From Bugulina stolonifera (Eukaryota; Bryozoa; Gymnolaemata; Cheilostomatida; Bugulidae): a stretch of 64,000 bases of DNA. Below, in pieces: positions 1 through 12,700 of this stretch. Every line of letters starts with the position of its first letter. The stretch's first letter is position 1. The notes under the pieces were generated by a model that searched no databases, had not been told where the DNA came from, and was given only the letters and a program-made list of their open reading frames with translations. The stretch lies in the NCBI GenBank assembly GCA_935421135.1, contig OW285187.1, forward strand, positions 11,495,929 through 11,559,928. Reading direction: 5' to 3'. The translations under genes and the position numbers were made by a program.

Positions 1-51
1 GTGTACATCTTCTACCGATATATACATGTAGTGCTATGATATCTGTTACAG

Positions 52-610
52 CTACATGAGAAGGTGGCAAGCCTTGATGCCACTGTGCAAGAGTTGTTAG
101 TAGAGGGTAATCAGTATGCAGAGCTAATGCATAATGCTTCCCAGCTCGCTGATATGACACAGGTAAGATAACTCTACTACAATAGTCCTTTAAATTACCT
201 GCATATATTTCTACATCATACCCATATGTATAAGATTATATAATAAATTCTCTACCATTGAGGGATGGGCGGCCATAAACTGTTAGTTATAATTTGAAGT
301 TGTTCCCTCCTAAGTTTCTTATTCCCATGCTCGTCATTGATACCTCTTACAGTCCACTCGGTATATCCTAGTTTTGTTGTAACAGCCTAGTATGATGACT
401 AGCTGGTTTAGTATTTATATACACCTTCACCTCTCATCAGTCAGCTGTTTGGAGATTGATGAATAATTAAATATAATTCGTGTAACCCACTGTACATGCA
501 TATAATAGACCATGTTACTGCTGGTTGTTGTGACTCTACTACTGTTAATCAAGGTAATTCACAATGTTTTACAGGAGCTTATAAATTCACAGGAGGTTAA
601 AAAGGCATGA
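52..610 (+). CDS. C-terminal exons of a coiled-coil protein (5' part outside window)
   Basis: Two exons are seen, 52-162 and 575-610. The first follows a ttacag acceptor and runs in frame for 37 codons to cag|gtaaga; the second follows a tttacag acceptor and reads 11 codons to TGA at 608-610. Phase 0 is kept across the 412-bp intron. The 48 residues (starting LHEKVASLDATVQELL, ending NSQEVKKA) have heptad-like spacing of Leu/Val/Met and are rich in Glu and Gln, so they should form an alpha-helical coiled coil ending close to the stop. There is no domain that names the family; laminin-like, centrosomal and other coiled-coil tails would look alike. The gene starts left of the window. Confidence 0.6.
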
Positions 611-1104
611 CCTGAGGTCTAGAAGATGATGTCACCTTGGAATCCGGGATATCAGTCTTCTATTGAATGAATCTCTATGCTAGGTATACCTGACTATGTA
701 CAGTTCAGTGGACAATCTGTGTATATGTAAATATATTTATTAATGTATGTACGACTATGTAAAGGTAGCGGGTGAATGGTCATATATAGTGGAATGTAAA
801 TAATAGGTACATTAGATATTCTACACAAATCTGTGGTCGTGTTGAATTGACCATGTAACATGCAGTAAAATATATCACAATGTATTGTTATGTAGGCAGA
901 GCTAATTGATTATGAATGGCTCGTGTCAAATTTAGTGCAATGATTTGTGCTCATGTTAATTGTAATATAGTTTTTTTAGTAACTGATTAGTACTAAACTT
1001 ATATTGTATTCCGAACTTAAATCATAATAATAATTCCATTGGGTTTACTGCTACTTTCTGCAATGCTGGCATCACAAGTGTTATAATGGCACTAAAATAC
1101 AGTG
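611..1104. other. 3' flank, nothing recognised
   Basis: AT-rich DNA following the stop at 610. It presumably holds the 3' UTR of the coiled-coil gene. I see no open frame, RNA gene or repeat here. Confidence 0.4.
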
Positions 1105-1164
1105 TTAGTAAACAAACCACACGAGTAGTAAACCTCTCATACTGTCAGTACCATTAGATTGTTT

Positions 1165-1306
1165 AGATCCGTTACCATGGGGGTGATTATACCCGTTGTC
1201 ATGGGGTGTGTATATGCTTGTTATCATTATGAGGGTGTGCATATAAATTACCATGGGAGTGTTTATACCTGTTACCATGGCAACGTTTATATCTGTTAGC
1301 ATGGAA
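1165..1306. repeat. degenerate tandem repeat, unit about 30 bp
   Basis: Four to five imperfect units, each built on a ccatggg-like core followed by a gtttatacc-like run, spaced about 30 bp apart. An open frame on the minus strand crosses them but is repetitive and has no protein-like features. Confidence 0.55.
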
Positions 1307-1314
1307 ATATTTTC

Positions 1315-1845
1315 TTAGTAATATCTCTGCATAGTGCTGGGTGTAACTATTTGCTTCTGAGATGCCTTATGCTTTGTTAGCACATTTGTCCATTTCTCAT
1401 AGATCATATCTGAACCATTCTGAACTGTGCAATGCGCATTCATCATTTTCCAGCCTTTTCCTAGGAGAAATTCGCTCATTTCTGGTCTTGTGATGTCATC
1501 AGTGAAGTGTACAGCCAGGTAGCCATTGCCATAGTTGACAACACTAGCTTTTCTTTCATTGGGCTCCTTGTATTTACCTTCATAGTTGCCTGGCTTCTTC
1601 TTGAAGGTTTCTAGTAATTCTCTGTGCATGCTGTGGTGCAATGGTAGCAAACAAAGTAGGTCAATGTGGCCGCAGATGGTTGTTTCTCGCCCATTTCCTA
1701 TTACGTCAACTGTAAGGTGCCGTTCTTCTATTGGGATAGCCTTTGCTGGACGCTTCTTCTCCCTGCGTTCCTTCGGATAGTAAGCTGGGTGGCTGTTAAA
1801 CCTGGACTCCCCATATCTACTAGAAAATACAGAGGAAGTATTCAC
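1315..1845 (-). CDS. unrecognised coding exon, 5' end uncertain
   Basis: A minus-strand frame is open for up to 176 codons and ends at a stop at 1315-1317. The translation looks like a real protein: mixed composition, a basic N-terminal stretch (YYPKERREKKRP) and a compact middle part including VVNYGNGYLAVHFTDD. I do not recognise the family. The frame opens at a GTG, not an ATG, and a good acceptor (tttctag) lies about 30 bp inside it just before the codons for RYGESRF, so this is more likely the last exon of a spliced gene than a single-exon gene. No convincing first exon was found up to about 3 kb; an ATG followed by a gtaagt donor near 2675-2700 does not join in frame. Confidence 0.45.
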   Translation of the reverse strand: MNTSSVFSSRYGESRFNSHPAYYPKERREKKRPAKAIPIEERHLTVDVIGNGRETTICGHIDLLCLLPLHHSMHRELLETFKKKPGNYEGKYKEPNERKASVVNYGNGYLAVHFTDDITRPEMSEFLLGKGWKMMNAHCTVQNGSDMIYEKWTNVLTKHKASQKQIVTPSTMQRYY

Positions 1846-3732
1846 AACTTACTATCAGCCAATCAGATTTGCCTAATTGCCAGCCATTTATAATACATGT
1901 GTTTCGATGTAGTCAATCAAACTTATGTTTCTCCGTAATTCTGCTGTCTGATAATAAAGATAGCTACTACTGTTTGAGATTAGTGCCAATCACTGAACAC
2001 CTTATGCTGTGAATACAAAAGGTCACCACTGTGACTATTACATGGTGGTATTATAAAAGTTAAATATACTACCTAAGGGTTCTAATAGGACGAACAGCTT
2101 GACAATTGTTTCGGAATGTACATGTACATGTTTAACTGGTTTCCAAACGCATGCATTTTTCAAATGGAAGGCTACTTCTACCAAACATTTCATTTCAACC
2201 AAGCATTTCTGAATAATCATCAAGTCTAAGATGTGTCATGTATGTAGGCCTACTGTTAGTAGTAGATGTACACTAGGTACATGTATGTTATGCTTACATA
2301 TGGTGAGGTGAGTACATGGAGGGTTGGTGCCAGGTGGGCACTGGGTCTGCTGCCATGAATCTCCCCATAGGTCTCACTTCATTCATTGTCATCATATTTA
2401 GTGAACACCTTCAATTCATAAACCTGACTTGTTTTATCGTTTCACAAGCATTCACTTGCTCTCTCAATCACTATTATGAAAACATTTCTGAAATGCATAG
2501 CGCTGTTTAGCTCTCAATACTATCAATATAAAGTGTCATTATAAAGATGATTGTAGGCCTACATGTAATTCTTAATTATGAAAACATTCTTACAATATAA
2601 GCAACAAGACTAGCTGAATACATTTCTCCCTTCCCAAATGCAAAACCTAGGATTCTACATCATACATATACTTACCTATGTAGCAGATAAATGTTTCCAT
2701 GGTATCAGTGAAACTATTGTAATCACTAGCAATGAAGGAGCAGTTTACAATAAGCTGTAATACTCTGACTAACAATGCCTACATTTACATAATACATTGA
2801 ATATATAACAAGTATTGGTATTACATATAGAGATGTCTATAGAGAAGTCAAGTCAAAAGTTTAATATACACTTCAGATTATTTATGTGTCAATATGGAAA
2901 TGGGATATATAACAGTCAATATATTTAATAACTATCACAAAAGTGTTGTATACACAACTAACTCTGTTTACCTTAGCTTATACCAGTACTTTACAACAAG
3001 ATAGTACAACCCTCTATATCACCACCGAGCTCGGCCAGTGACCATCTTCCATGGAAGGCAAGCGTGAAGTTAGGTCAACTAAGCACTGTCTTACAATAGC
3101 CTTTATAACAAGTTTTTTGCCACCTAACACTAACAGATCACATGTCAATGAAGACAATGAAGTTGTACAAAATACATTCTATAGGTATTAGTGACTGTAC
3201 AATGCATTTGAATGGGAGTTATTCTTTACATATTTATTTACAATATCTGCTCTTACGCATTGGGAATAGTGATGTGTTAGTTTACACTCACTAATGAAAA
3301 CAAATGAAACAATATGGTAAAAAGTAAAAACAACTATTGAGTACTTGACTTGAAGATTTGGAACAAATTCTAAAGGAACCTTTTTACTATACAATGTAAT
3401 ATGTAGCAACCTGGTGTTTTGTAACATTATCCTGGTATGTAGGCTATCTGACTTACTGTATAGTAATAAATTATATGTATGTGCTTTATAAATTATTTGT
3501 GCAGCATGCAACTTTGATTTGCAGTGGCATGAGGTCTAACTGACCAAAGATTGAGACTGATGCCCACCTTTAACTGAGACCTACATGTGCACGTGTTTAA
3601 TTTTGCTTGTTTGCTATTTGGTAATTGTTTCCCCCCAATCTTGCATTGCATGTACCATATATAAGCTCTCTTCATGCAGATACAAAACTTTTATTGTAAC
3701 TAAAATTACATTAAAAGCATAACTATCACAGA
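1846..3732. other. intergenic or intronic, nothing firm
   Basis: AT-rich sequence between the unknown exon and the 3' end of gene A. Only short frames without splice support are present. It may include upstream exons of the 1.3-1.8 kb gene and the 3' UTR of gene A. Confidence 0.35.
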
Positions 3733-6700
3733 TTAGCGAACTGGTATCCCTAATCTGCAGTCTGGACATTCTAGTGGAAGACCATGACCATCCCAGCACT
3801 TCCAGGGGGTAGAATCACATTTCCGGATGGCCACTGTAATTAGACCAGTTAGTGAGTACATAATATAACCATGACCATAATGAACATGCTATTCATAATG
3901 CATCGCTCTTATATCACAGATGCGTTGGTACATTGTGCTCCACAGAGTCATAGGAAATATTGGATCTAGTCATGTTACATGCACAGTTGTATGTAGTATA
4001 CCGCAGCCCTGCTTTGGCATTGAGCACTCGCTGTGCTAGGAAAGACTAAACTAAACTAATTACATTATATACATGTACATAATATTTGTGTATGGGACAT
4101 TCTGTTCAACATGTAGGCTTGATAAAACGTTGTACTATTAATAAATGTAGCTATATTGTTATAGTTCAATGATGTCATCTCCATCTGCAATGTGGAACAT
4201 TATCTTTTCAATTGGTCTGAAAAGGGAACAATGCACATTTGTTCCTTGCATGCATTCCTAGGATAAAAATGAAAATCAGTCAGACGCCGATTGTAGAAAT
4301 GGATTGGTCAAGCCAGGTCTATCTTAGCTGCCCATATATTATATAGCTGAATAATTTAGGTTAGAAAATTAGAATTAGAAGTTAGAATTTGCTCAGCAAG
4401 CGAATCAACACCAAATATCTTCAGGGTTGTAAACTATGCCTCAAAATGCCTGCAGTATCACTAGTATCCATAGGTATTCCCCAGCTCCTCTCTTATGTCA
4501 ATATATATCTCATGCGAATGACATGTATGTGGAAGGTCAAGGTGGCTTACCGAAATTCCACTTGGCGTTATAATATAGCTCGAGGGTATGGCTATGTCCT
4601 GAGGCTGTTGACGTGTCAACCGACAGGAATTTTCCAGTCTTCAAGTAGTTAATCTGTGATAGAGTGAGTTCCAAGGTGTGGATATGAGGACTTGGTGGGG
4701 TGGTCGTAGACACTCTCATCTCAAACTCAAATACCTAAGGAGCAGGCAAAATAGAGATAGAAAAGATGCATATTGTAATGGTTTCTGTGATTTGGTGCGG
4801 TCGTCCTTGGACGACTATCGACCCAGAAATGAAGTGCCTATGAGTGGTAATAGGACTTCGCATTACATGAAAGATCGAGCGGTCTCAGTAGCCCAAATAC
4901 TACCAAAGACGACCCATCTGATCTCAAGTCCGACCTTCAGACTATACAGTGAAAGAGAGTAGTTCAACCTAGTAGGCGGTTCGCAAAGCGAATGACCTAG
5001 TAAAAGGAAGAGAAAGTCCCTGTATCAAGTATAGATGTGTCTTTATTGAAAGCCAAGTGTAGACTGAGACAATGAACAGTAAAACAGTGCCCTTTATATA
5101 GTATAAGGACTTCCGGCCGACGTGACGTCGGGAAAAGACGACGTGTGGTCGTTCGGAAGTTGCGCAACAAGATGGCCGCCGGAAGCCCGACGGCCGACCC
5201 AAAATAGGTTGGGTTCTACAAAAGTTGCTTATAATGGTCCAATTCAGGTACAAAATGAATATCAATGGATTCTGAGAGGTCGGGCCTCTGTACATGGGTA
5301 TAAAAGGCATTAAAAGACTTAGAAATAATCATACAATCATATATAACAATATAAGAGTAAAGTACAAGCAGATATATACATGTATGCACGCAATAATGAG
5401 TGTCAGATGTAAGATACGACTGGGCGTACCATCACATAGCCCCCTCACACTAGGTCATGGGTGTCTCTAGTGTCAAGTTAAGAAGGGTACGGTACAGTGT
5501 AGATTCTCTGGATACTATATCCAAGTCTGCTTGTACAAGCTGGAGTTGTCGGGGGTGGTTTAGATGCTGGTTGGCTAGTTCACGAAGAGCTATTTCTCGA
5601 GCATAGAGAGGTTCCAGATGTTGGCGTAGAGTGTCTCCCACCTGTTGACGGCTGGCAAGGTAGTGAATCCGTGGCTTGAGTTCAGCAAGTTGTTGCATGA
5701 ACGACGGATCCGGAGATGCAGGACGTGTGGCATTCGGCTGAGTTAGTACAGGAGATGCAGGAGGTGGAGACTGGACGGCAGGAGAGTCTGGAGTGGCTCG
5801 GAGTAGGTCCCTGGCAGGTGTATAAGGAGAGCGGTGCGGTGAGACCTCTAGTGTGGGCCTGGACTGCAGTGGCTCGATCAGTAGAGTCGGAGAAGCTGTA
5901 CAAGAAGCTGCACATGAGACCTTGGGTGGAGAGCCTTCGTAGAGAGGGCCTGACTGAGGAGCAGGCATACTCTTCCTTGGAGCAGGCCTTGTCTTCCAAG
6001 AGGGTAGACGTCCGCGTCGGCCAGGGGGGCCGACACTTACTGCGGAGGTACTAGCAGGAGGTCGCCAGGGAGAAGGTCCAGCAGGAGTGGTAGGCGACGA
6101 GGAAGAGGAGGAGGTAGCATCAGAAGGTGCGGAGTCGGGGGTCTGTTCTGGAGATGGGCTGTGCCGTCTCTTGGGAGGTCGCTTCCTTGTGGAGGAGCTA
6201 GGCAAATAGACTGGTTTATTTGTCCCCGACTGTCCGTCCATAGTAGGACGACATGGTAGAAATGGTGGGGGATCCTTTACGCCCCACCATTCCATGAGGG
6301 CCCCATAGCTGGGCCCGTCCGTGAGGAAGAGACGTTTCCCACAGATACTGGATCTCCGACTGAAGTGATGGCCTAGAGCATCACGGCTAACTGAGCTGCG
6401 TCCGCAGCGACAGTAGAAGCGGGCAAAGTGCTGCCAAATGTGAATGTTCAGTCTCTTGAGGGTGCCGGAGAAGCCACACTTTGCACATTTGAGGTTAGGT
6501 TGACTCCTTCTAGCCAAGTCGTCTCGGGCTTGTTGAGTGAAGGTACTAATCCATGGCTTAGTGGCTCCGGAATGCTGGGACGACTCTATGGGCAGCTTGT
6601 CAGTGAGTTTGTGCAGCTTAATGGTAGCTAACTTCAGGGTAGAGGTAACAGGAGATGGAGTGGGTGGAGGCGTGCCGTCTGGCGTGAGCGTCTTCCGTAG

Positions 6701-9700
6701 AGGAGATGCATCTACAACACATAATTCATCTGATGTGTATCCTCCGCCTTCTAACTCATGCTCTTTCATGTGAGAATGTTCAGGGGAATTCTCCTCTGTC
6801 CCGACTGGTCTATGCCGAGTGGGGAGGGAGAGAGAATTCATGCCTGACAGTCCCACAGGTGTGGATTGTTCCTCTAATTCTGATTTGTTCCCTACTGGTA
6901 ACACTGAGATTTGCTTACCTTCAGCTGTGAAGACAGGCTGGTTGGAGTGATCCATACTAGAAAGAGTAGCCGTCTCGTCTGCACGAGAATGAGAAAGGAT
7001 ACGAGTGCTGTTAACTTCACCAGTGACACGAGGAGTGCAGAAGTTGCCACATGTAGGGATACATGTGCTTCGGTGAAGTGCTGAACGAGAAAGGACTACT
7101 CGTCTGTGAGCTGTCGTATTTATACTAGCCGAGGGATGAGCAATTGGCTCAATTGTAGGCAATGCCTCAGGCACATTTTCTTTGTTCGACTCGTCAAATA
7201 AGCGCGGGAACACGGCAATAGATGCCTTCGATTGCTTCTTATCCGCTTTAGGGGACTTCGAGAGTTCGGCAATCTGTATTTTCGGCTGAAACTGTTCGGC
7301 AATGCTAGATTCCGTACAAGAGCGTTTTGCTTTGTGTACTTGAACTGCTGGCAGTATAGACTGTATCTCCGTCGTTGGGATTATGTCTTGAGGTTCGGCT
7401 ACGCGACATTTCGCGTCCTCTGGATCAGGTCGGGCTGTTGAAACTTGAACATTCTTCGAGAGGTTCAGAGGTAGCTCTCTGGTTTGGTCCAGCACGGTTT
7501 GCTCCGTGTCGATCCTCAGGCCGTGGACTTGGACTGTGGTGTCTGGCAGTTCTACACACAATAAGTCGTCCGTCGGGGCATACTGAATTTTGGCGGGAAT
7601 CAATTGCTGATTAGTGTCGGGTCTGGACGTGGCCAGATCCTGTTGATCCTTCTGAGTTGAGGATAGGTCGGGGTTACCTTGTGAGGTTTGTTCCGACGGG
7701 GCGGGACATATGAGTCGTCCTTTCAGCCTTGGGGGGTGATCTGTGGTCACTTTGGATGTGTCCGGCTTTGAGTGGAGTCGTTTCTTGCCTGGTGTTGGCC
7801 TAGTGGGTTTAGGTTCATCCACTGTGACGGGTGTAGGTGACGCCGTCGGCCTGGAGTGTGATGGGCTAGTTACCCGTGGGGTTTTCTGTTTGGAGTGGCT
7901 ACTCTTGACTTTAGGCTTAGTGGGTATAGGTTCTTCCACTAGGACGGGTTCTGATGTGTCCGTCGGCCTCAGTGGACGACCATTGTGGTTTGGTCCACTC
8001 TTCTTGGGTTTGGCCGCAGTAGGAATGGGTTCATCTACTGGGACGGGTTCTGATGTATCCGTCGGCCTTTGTGGACGACCAATGTGGTTTGGTCCACTCT
8101 TCTTGGGTTTGGCCGCAGTAGGAATGGGTTCATCTACTGGGACGGGTTCTGATGTATCCGTCGGCCTTTGTGGACGACCAATGTGGGGTGGTCCACCTTC
8201 TCCTTGCTGGGCTCCAGTAGGAATGGGTTCGTCTACTGGGACGGGTCCTGGTGTGTCCGTCGGCCTCTGTGGACGACCATTGTGGTTGAGTCCACCTTCT
8301 CCTGGGTTGTTGTCTGTGTCGGCTACAGTAGGAATGGGGTCGTCTACTGGGACGGGCTCCGGTGTGACCGTTGGTCCGTCATCTGCGCCTTGACATTTCT
8401 GTAGGAGGGTATGTAGGGCTTTCCGTAGGAGGTCGGCGGGAAGCTCTTCTTGCGGTTTTGGAGGGCTGGCCTTGTCATCCTTGTTACTCCGGAAGGCCAT
8501 TCCGGCTTCCAGTGCTTCCTCCATATCATCGGGCTGTAACCATGTATAGTACCAGCGTAGGCCGTGGACTGTGAGGCAGAACTTCTCTACAGCCCATTCG
8601 TCCAAAAATGCAGGGGGTGCTCCTTCAAAGGCTGTTGCCATCAGTCTACGGATGAGAGCTGCATAGTCTCTGAGTGACGTGTGGGCTGGCTGTTCCAGTA
8701 TGGACAGCTTCCATCGGGCTTCTTTGGCAGATAGTCCATATTGCTCCCTCAGTCGGGAAAATATCTCTTCGACTGATCGGGGTCGGCCGCATTCTTGTGC
8801 GGGCCCGTGTAGGGCGGCTCTAAGCCGTATGAGGCGTGCTCTGTCATTCCAGTTGCAACGCTCTGCCATAGCGGTGAAGTCTTCTATGAAGAGTTCGACG
8901 TCCTCTTGTCCGTTGTAGCTGAGTGTTTTGAGGTCCTGCTCGGCTTGGTACATCACCTGCTGGAGCAGGTTCCTTATTTGGTCCATGTCGGTAGGGTGTC
9001 GGGTAGTGAGTAAAACTACTTTGGTTTGTTAGGCCGTGTCGGCCTAATGGTCGTACTGAGTACCGTCAATCTGTTCTGGATCCGAGGTCGGTCTTTGATT
9101 GAAGATCCGGCGTAGGTCGGGCTACATCCAGCGGAACCACGAGAATTATGGGTGCACTTTAGCGTTTGTCACCTTCTCGTATCCAAGGTTCCCGGGTCCG
9201 AGTCCTAAATCGCCGTAGAAGTATTGAAGAATGAGGTCGGTCGGTCACCCGAGGCCGAGGTCACCTTCCTTCGCTTCGTATCGTAAGAGTACGACCTTAG
9301 AATCCCACTGCTGCCACCAATGTAATGGTTTCTGTGATTTGGTGCGGTCGTCCTTGGACGACTATCGACCCAGAAATGAAGTGCCTATGAGTGGTAATAG
9401 GACTTCGCATTACATGAAAGATCGAGCGGTCTCAGTAGCCCAAATACTACCAAAGACGACCCATCTGATCTCAAGTCCGACCTTCAGACTATACAGTGAA
9501 AGAGAGTAGTTCAACCTAGTAGGCGGTTCGCAAAGCGAATGACCTAGTAAAAGGAAGAGAAAGTCCCTGTATCAAGTATAGATGTGTCTTTATTGAAAGC
9601 CAAGTGTAGACTGAGACAATGAACAGTAAAACAGTGCCCTTTATATAGTATAAGGACTTCCGGCCGACGTGACGTCGGGAAAAGACGACGTGTGGTCGTC

Positions 9701-12700
9701 CGGAAGTTGCGCAACAAGATGGCCGCCGGAAGCCCGACGGCCGACCCAAAATAGGTCGGGTTCTACAAAAGTTGCTTATAATGGTCCAATTCATGTACAA
9801 AATGAATATCAATGGATTCTGAGAGGTCGGGCCTCTGTACATGGGTATAAAAGGCATTAAAAGACTTAGAAATAATCATACAATCATATATAACAATATA
9901 AGAGTAAAGTACAAGCAGATATATACATGTATGCACGCAATAATGAGTGTCAGATGTAAGATACGACTGGGCGTACCATCACAATATTTTCTACTTAATT
10001 TTCATGTAATATGTCATAACAGACATAAGTGGTTTCTTGAAAAAGCCTTTGAATAGATTGAAAGCAATACTTTATTTTGCATCACCACTTTTACTGTTAC
10101 CTCTTCTGTAGTACCATTGTCATATCTGACATCTGGGTACAGCTTTTCATATCTACTCTTCTTTAGAGTCATATCAGAGAGAGCACTCAACTCCTTGTAG
10201 ATTACATTACCAAAGTCATGAATCGGCATAATTGGATATCTGATCCTCATTTTACCAACATCTGGAATTTCCTTTGTCATTATACTGATTCCACTTTGTA
10301 CCATGTTTCTTGGATGAAAAATATAGGTAGGTAGGCATTTACATGTATTGTTGAAACTTTGTACACAAAGTATTAGTCAAAAGTGTGACTATGGTATTTG
10401 TACCATCTATAACTAATTCCTCACCTCACACTACCTGCCGCATCAAGTACTCCTATGTCGTTTCTTCTAACTGTGTCAGCTTTATCAGTTTTTCCTCCCA
10501 GTTTAGATTTCTCTACATGAACAAATGTGACAGAATCAATACAGAATGATGAGATGCATATAATATGATCTACATGGTTTGTTTTTGTTTTGCATGGCAC
10601 GACCACTAAATGACCACTGTTAGCAGGCAAGAGTAGCGGAGAATGTGGCACAGATGTTAGCAGCAAGGCTAATTATATGTGTATTGTTGAAGATTCATCT
10701 TTGATACAACCTCTGAACTCATTGTGATGGAACTCAAAACTATATCTCTGCCGATGTTATGCAATTGAATCACCAAGTTAGTGAGAAGAGCCAATGTGCT
10801 ATTGATAGTTACTTGTATACTTTTGCCTTTCAGCTCCAAAAAACAACTTAAAACTATTAAATTTTGCACTTAAAAATGTTAAATGTTCAATGTATATGTA
10901 GGTATAGCAGTATAATTCATAAAATACAATTTACCATAGAACTCAGCTGGTGTGAGATAGTAGAATTTATCGCTGGTCCCATAGTATGCTTTCTCCTTTG
11001 TCAGGCCACCATTTCTATACTTCTTGTCCACTATCTTCTCATTGGCTGGTTTATTTAGCTCTGAAACAGTTTATAACATAATTATCTTTTCTAGATGTCA
11101 GAAGTCAGAACAGTTTGGGCTCCAAACTCTAATCCAAAGCAGCGTGATGCATAGGTAGGGCAACTCTCATGCTGGTAGTAACAGATGTTACAGCTGTAAG
11201 CACTCAAAGGCTATTGATCACAGTTAGAAGTTGTCCTCTATTAATTTATTTAGGAAGAGATATGGAGAGAAGATAACTTCTAATTAGGATCATGGTAGCA
11301 GCTGAGCAATGAATACACAGAAGTTATAAATAAATAAATACAGTTGAAGTTCATTTATAATTGCCTTATGTTCATATGGACTATAGTCTCTTGCATTCTA
11401 ACAAAATAAATTTTCTTATAAGTCCATCACAATTATTCTGATATTAATATTGTCACCATTTACAAGTCTTACATACAGGATACTGCATAGCTTCAGTGAG
11501 ACCTAGTTGCATAACTCTATATATATTGTCCCATATGTTGCTAGAATGTGACAGTGTTGTGAGGTGTATCAGGCACCATACTCTAGAATCTAGATATATA
11601 CATGTACTATGACCTTGGATATAACTACTAATAGTTCATCTAGGAACTAAGCGTGCAAGTATATATGTTACAATCTACTGTGCACTCGTTTTTACAAATA
11701 CCTTTCTGGTGAACCAATTTGTATGGATTCCATGTCTGTAAAGGAGTTGTGTACACTATCTCTAGAGGTATGGCATAGGAAACTCTGTGCTCAAACTGTG
11801 GGCAGAAAAACTTCTCACAGCCTGTTGTCTACAACAGCGCATAGATATACGTAGATCATCACATGATGAAACTCTGAGAATAGAATAGCAAGGTAAATTA
11901 GATTCAGCTAAGCAATTAGGGTCTTCCTACCTTGTGTAAGTAATTAGTACATTTGGGTAGCCTCTTGCATTTGCCTTCAACCTGTAGAATAGAACACAAT
12001 AGCTCAATATCCCACTGCATAACATTTATGTTGATGTGTCCTCATTTTGGTATTTTTACTGGGAAGTTGTCATCTCTCCTTTACTAAGAGAGTGGGCAAC
12101 TTCGAAAATTGGTGGCATAAGCACTAGTATATTACATTGTAGGGTACATCCCTGTACTTGTACATACACATGTGCTACATCCGTCAGTTGAAAACTGCTC
12201 GAAATTGGCACCAACATATCAGACCCACTACACATAACAGTCTCTGTATGTTTCATTTATTTTGTTACCATGTCGGCACTGTTGTTTCTCTCCATTCTCC
12301 AACATATTTTCTGTTAGACATGAATTAGCACACATTAGATAGTGTTGTCATATATAAGAAATTAGTTACCTTGCTCAGTGTGACTTTACTCTGGTTGTTG
12401 TAAGAGACATAGAGATAAGCATCAGAGAATCCTCTTCTATTAATACTGACTCCCATTGCATCAGCTCCTGGTACCTTATAAGCACTTTAACCAACAAAAC
12501 AATTCATATGAGCAAGTCAACTTCCATAGTTTCATGTTTGTATATTTCCGACAAATTGATGAATGAAATATAAACTTAGTTCGACCACACTAACTATTTA
12601 ACAGCATCAATATGATGTAATGGCTCAATATTGTTTGGTTTAAAAAGTAAAAATATAGTTACTCATAGAATTTAATTCCTTAAATGCAAGAATTTTTGTA

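Larger units (their letters stand above)
4774..9983 (-). mobile_element. Complete LTR retrotransposon, gag-like ORF only, inserted in gene A intron
   Basis: Two 663-bp direct repeats (4774-5436 and 9321-9983) begin TGTAATGG and end CCATCACA and bound a 3.9 kb interior. The flanks share atat, a likely 4-bp target duplication (4770-4773 and 9984-9987). I count three differences between the LTRs, so the insertion is recent. The element reads on the minus strand: a tRNA-type primer site sits next to the right LTR and a purine-rich tract next to the left one. The interior holds one 1178-codon ORF and no reverse transcriptase, RNase H or integrase, so it must borrow pol from another element. General layout suggests a Ty3/gypsy relative. 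It lies in the same orientation as gene A. Confidence 0.93.

Noticed and set aside
7743..8393. 216-codon frame on the plus strand, Gly/Ser/Val-rich
   Set aside because: It is the antisense of the 99-bp repeat in the gag-like ORF; composition follows from the opposite strand.
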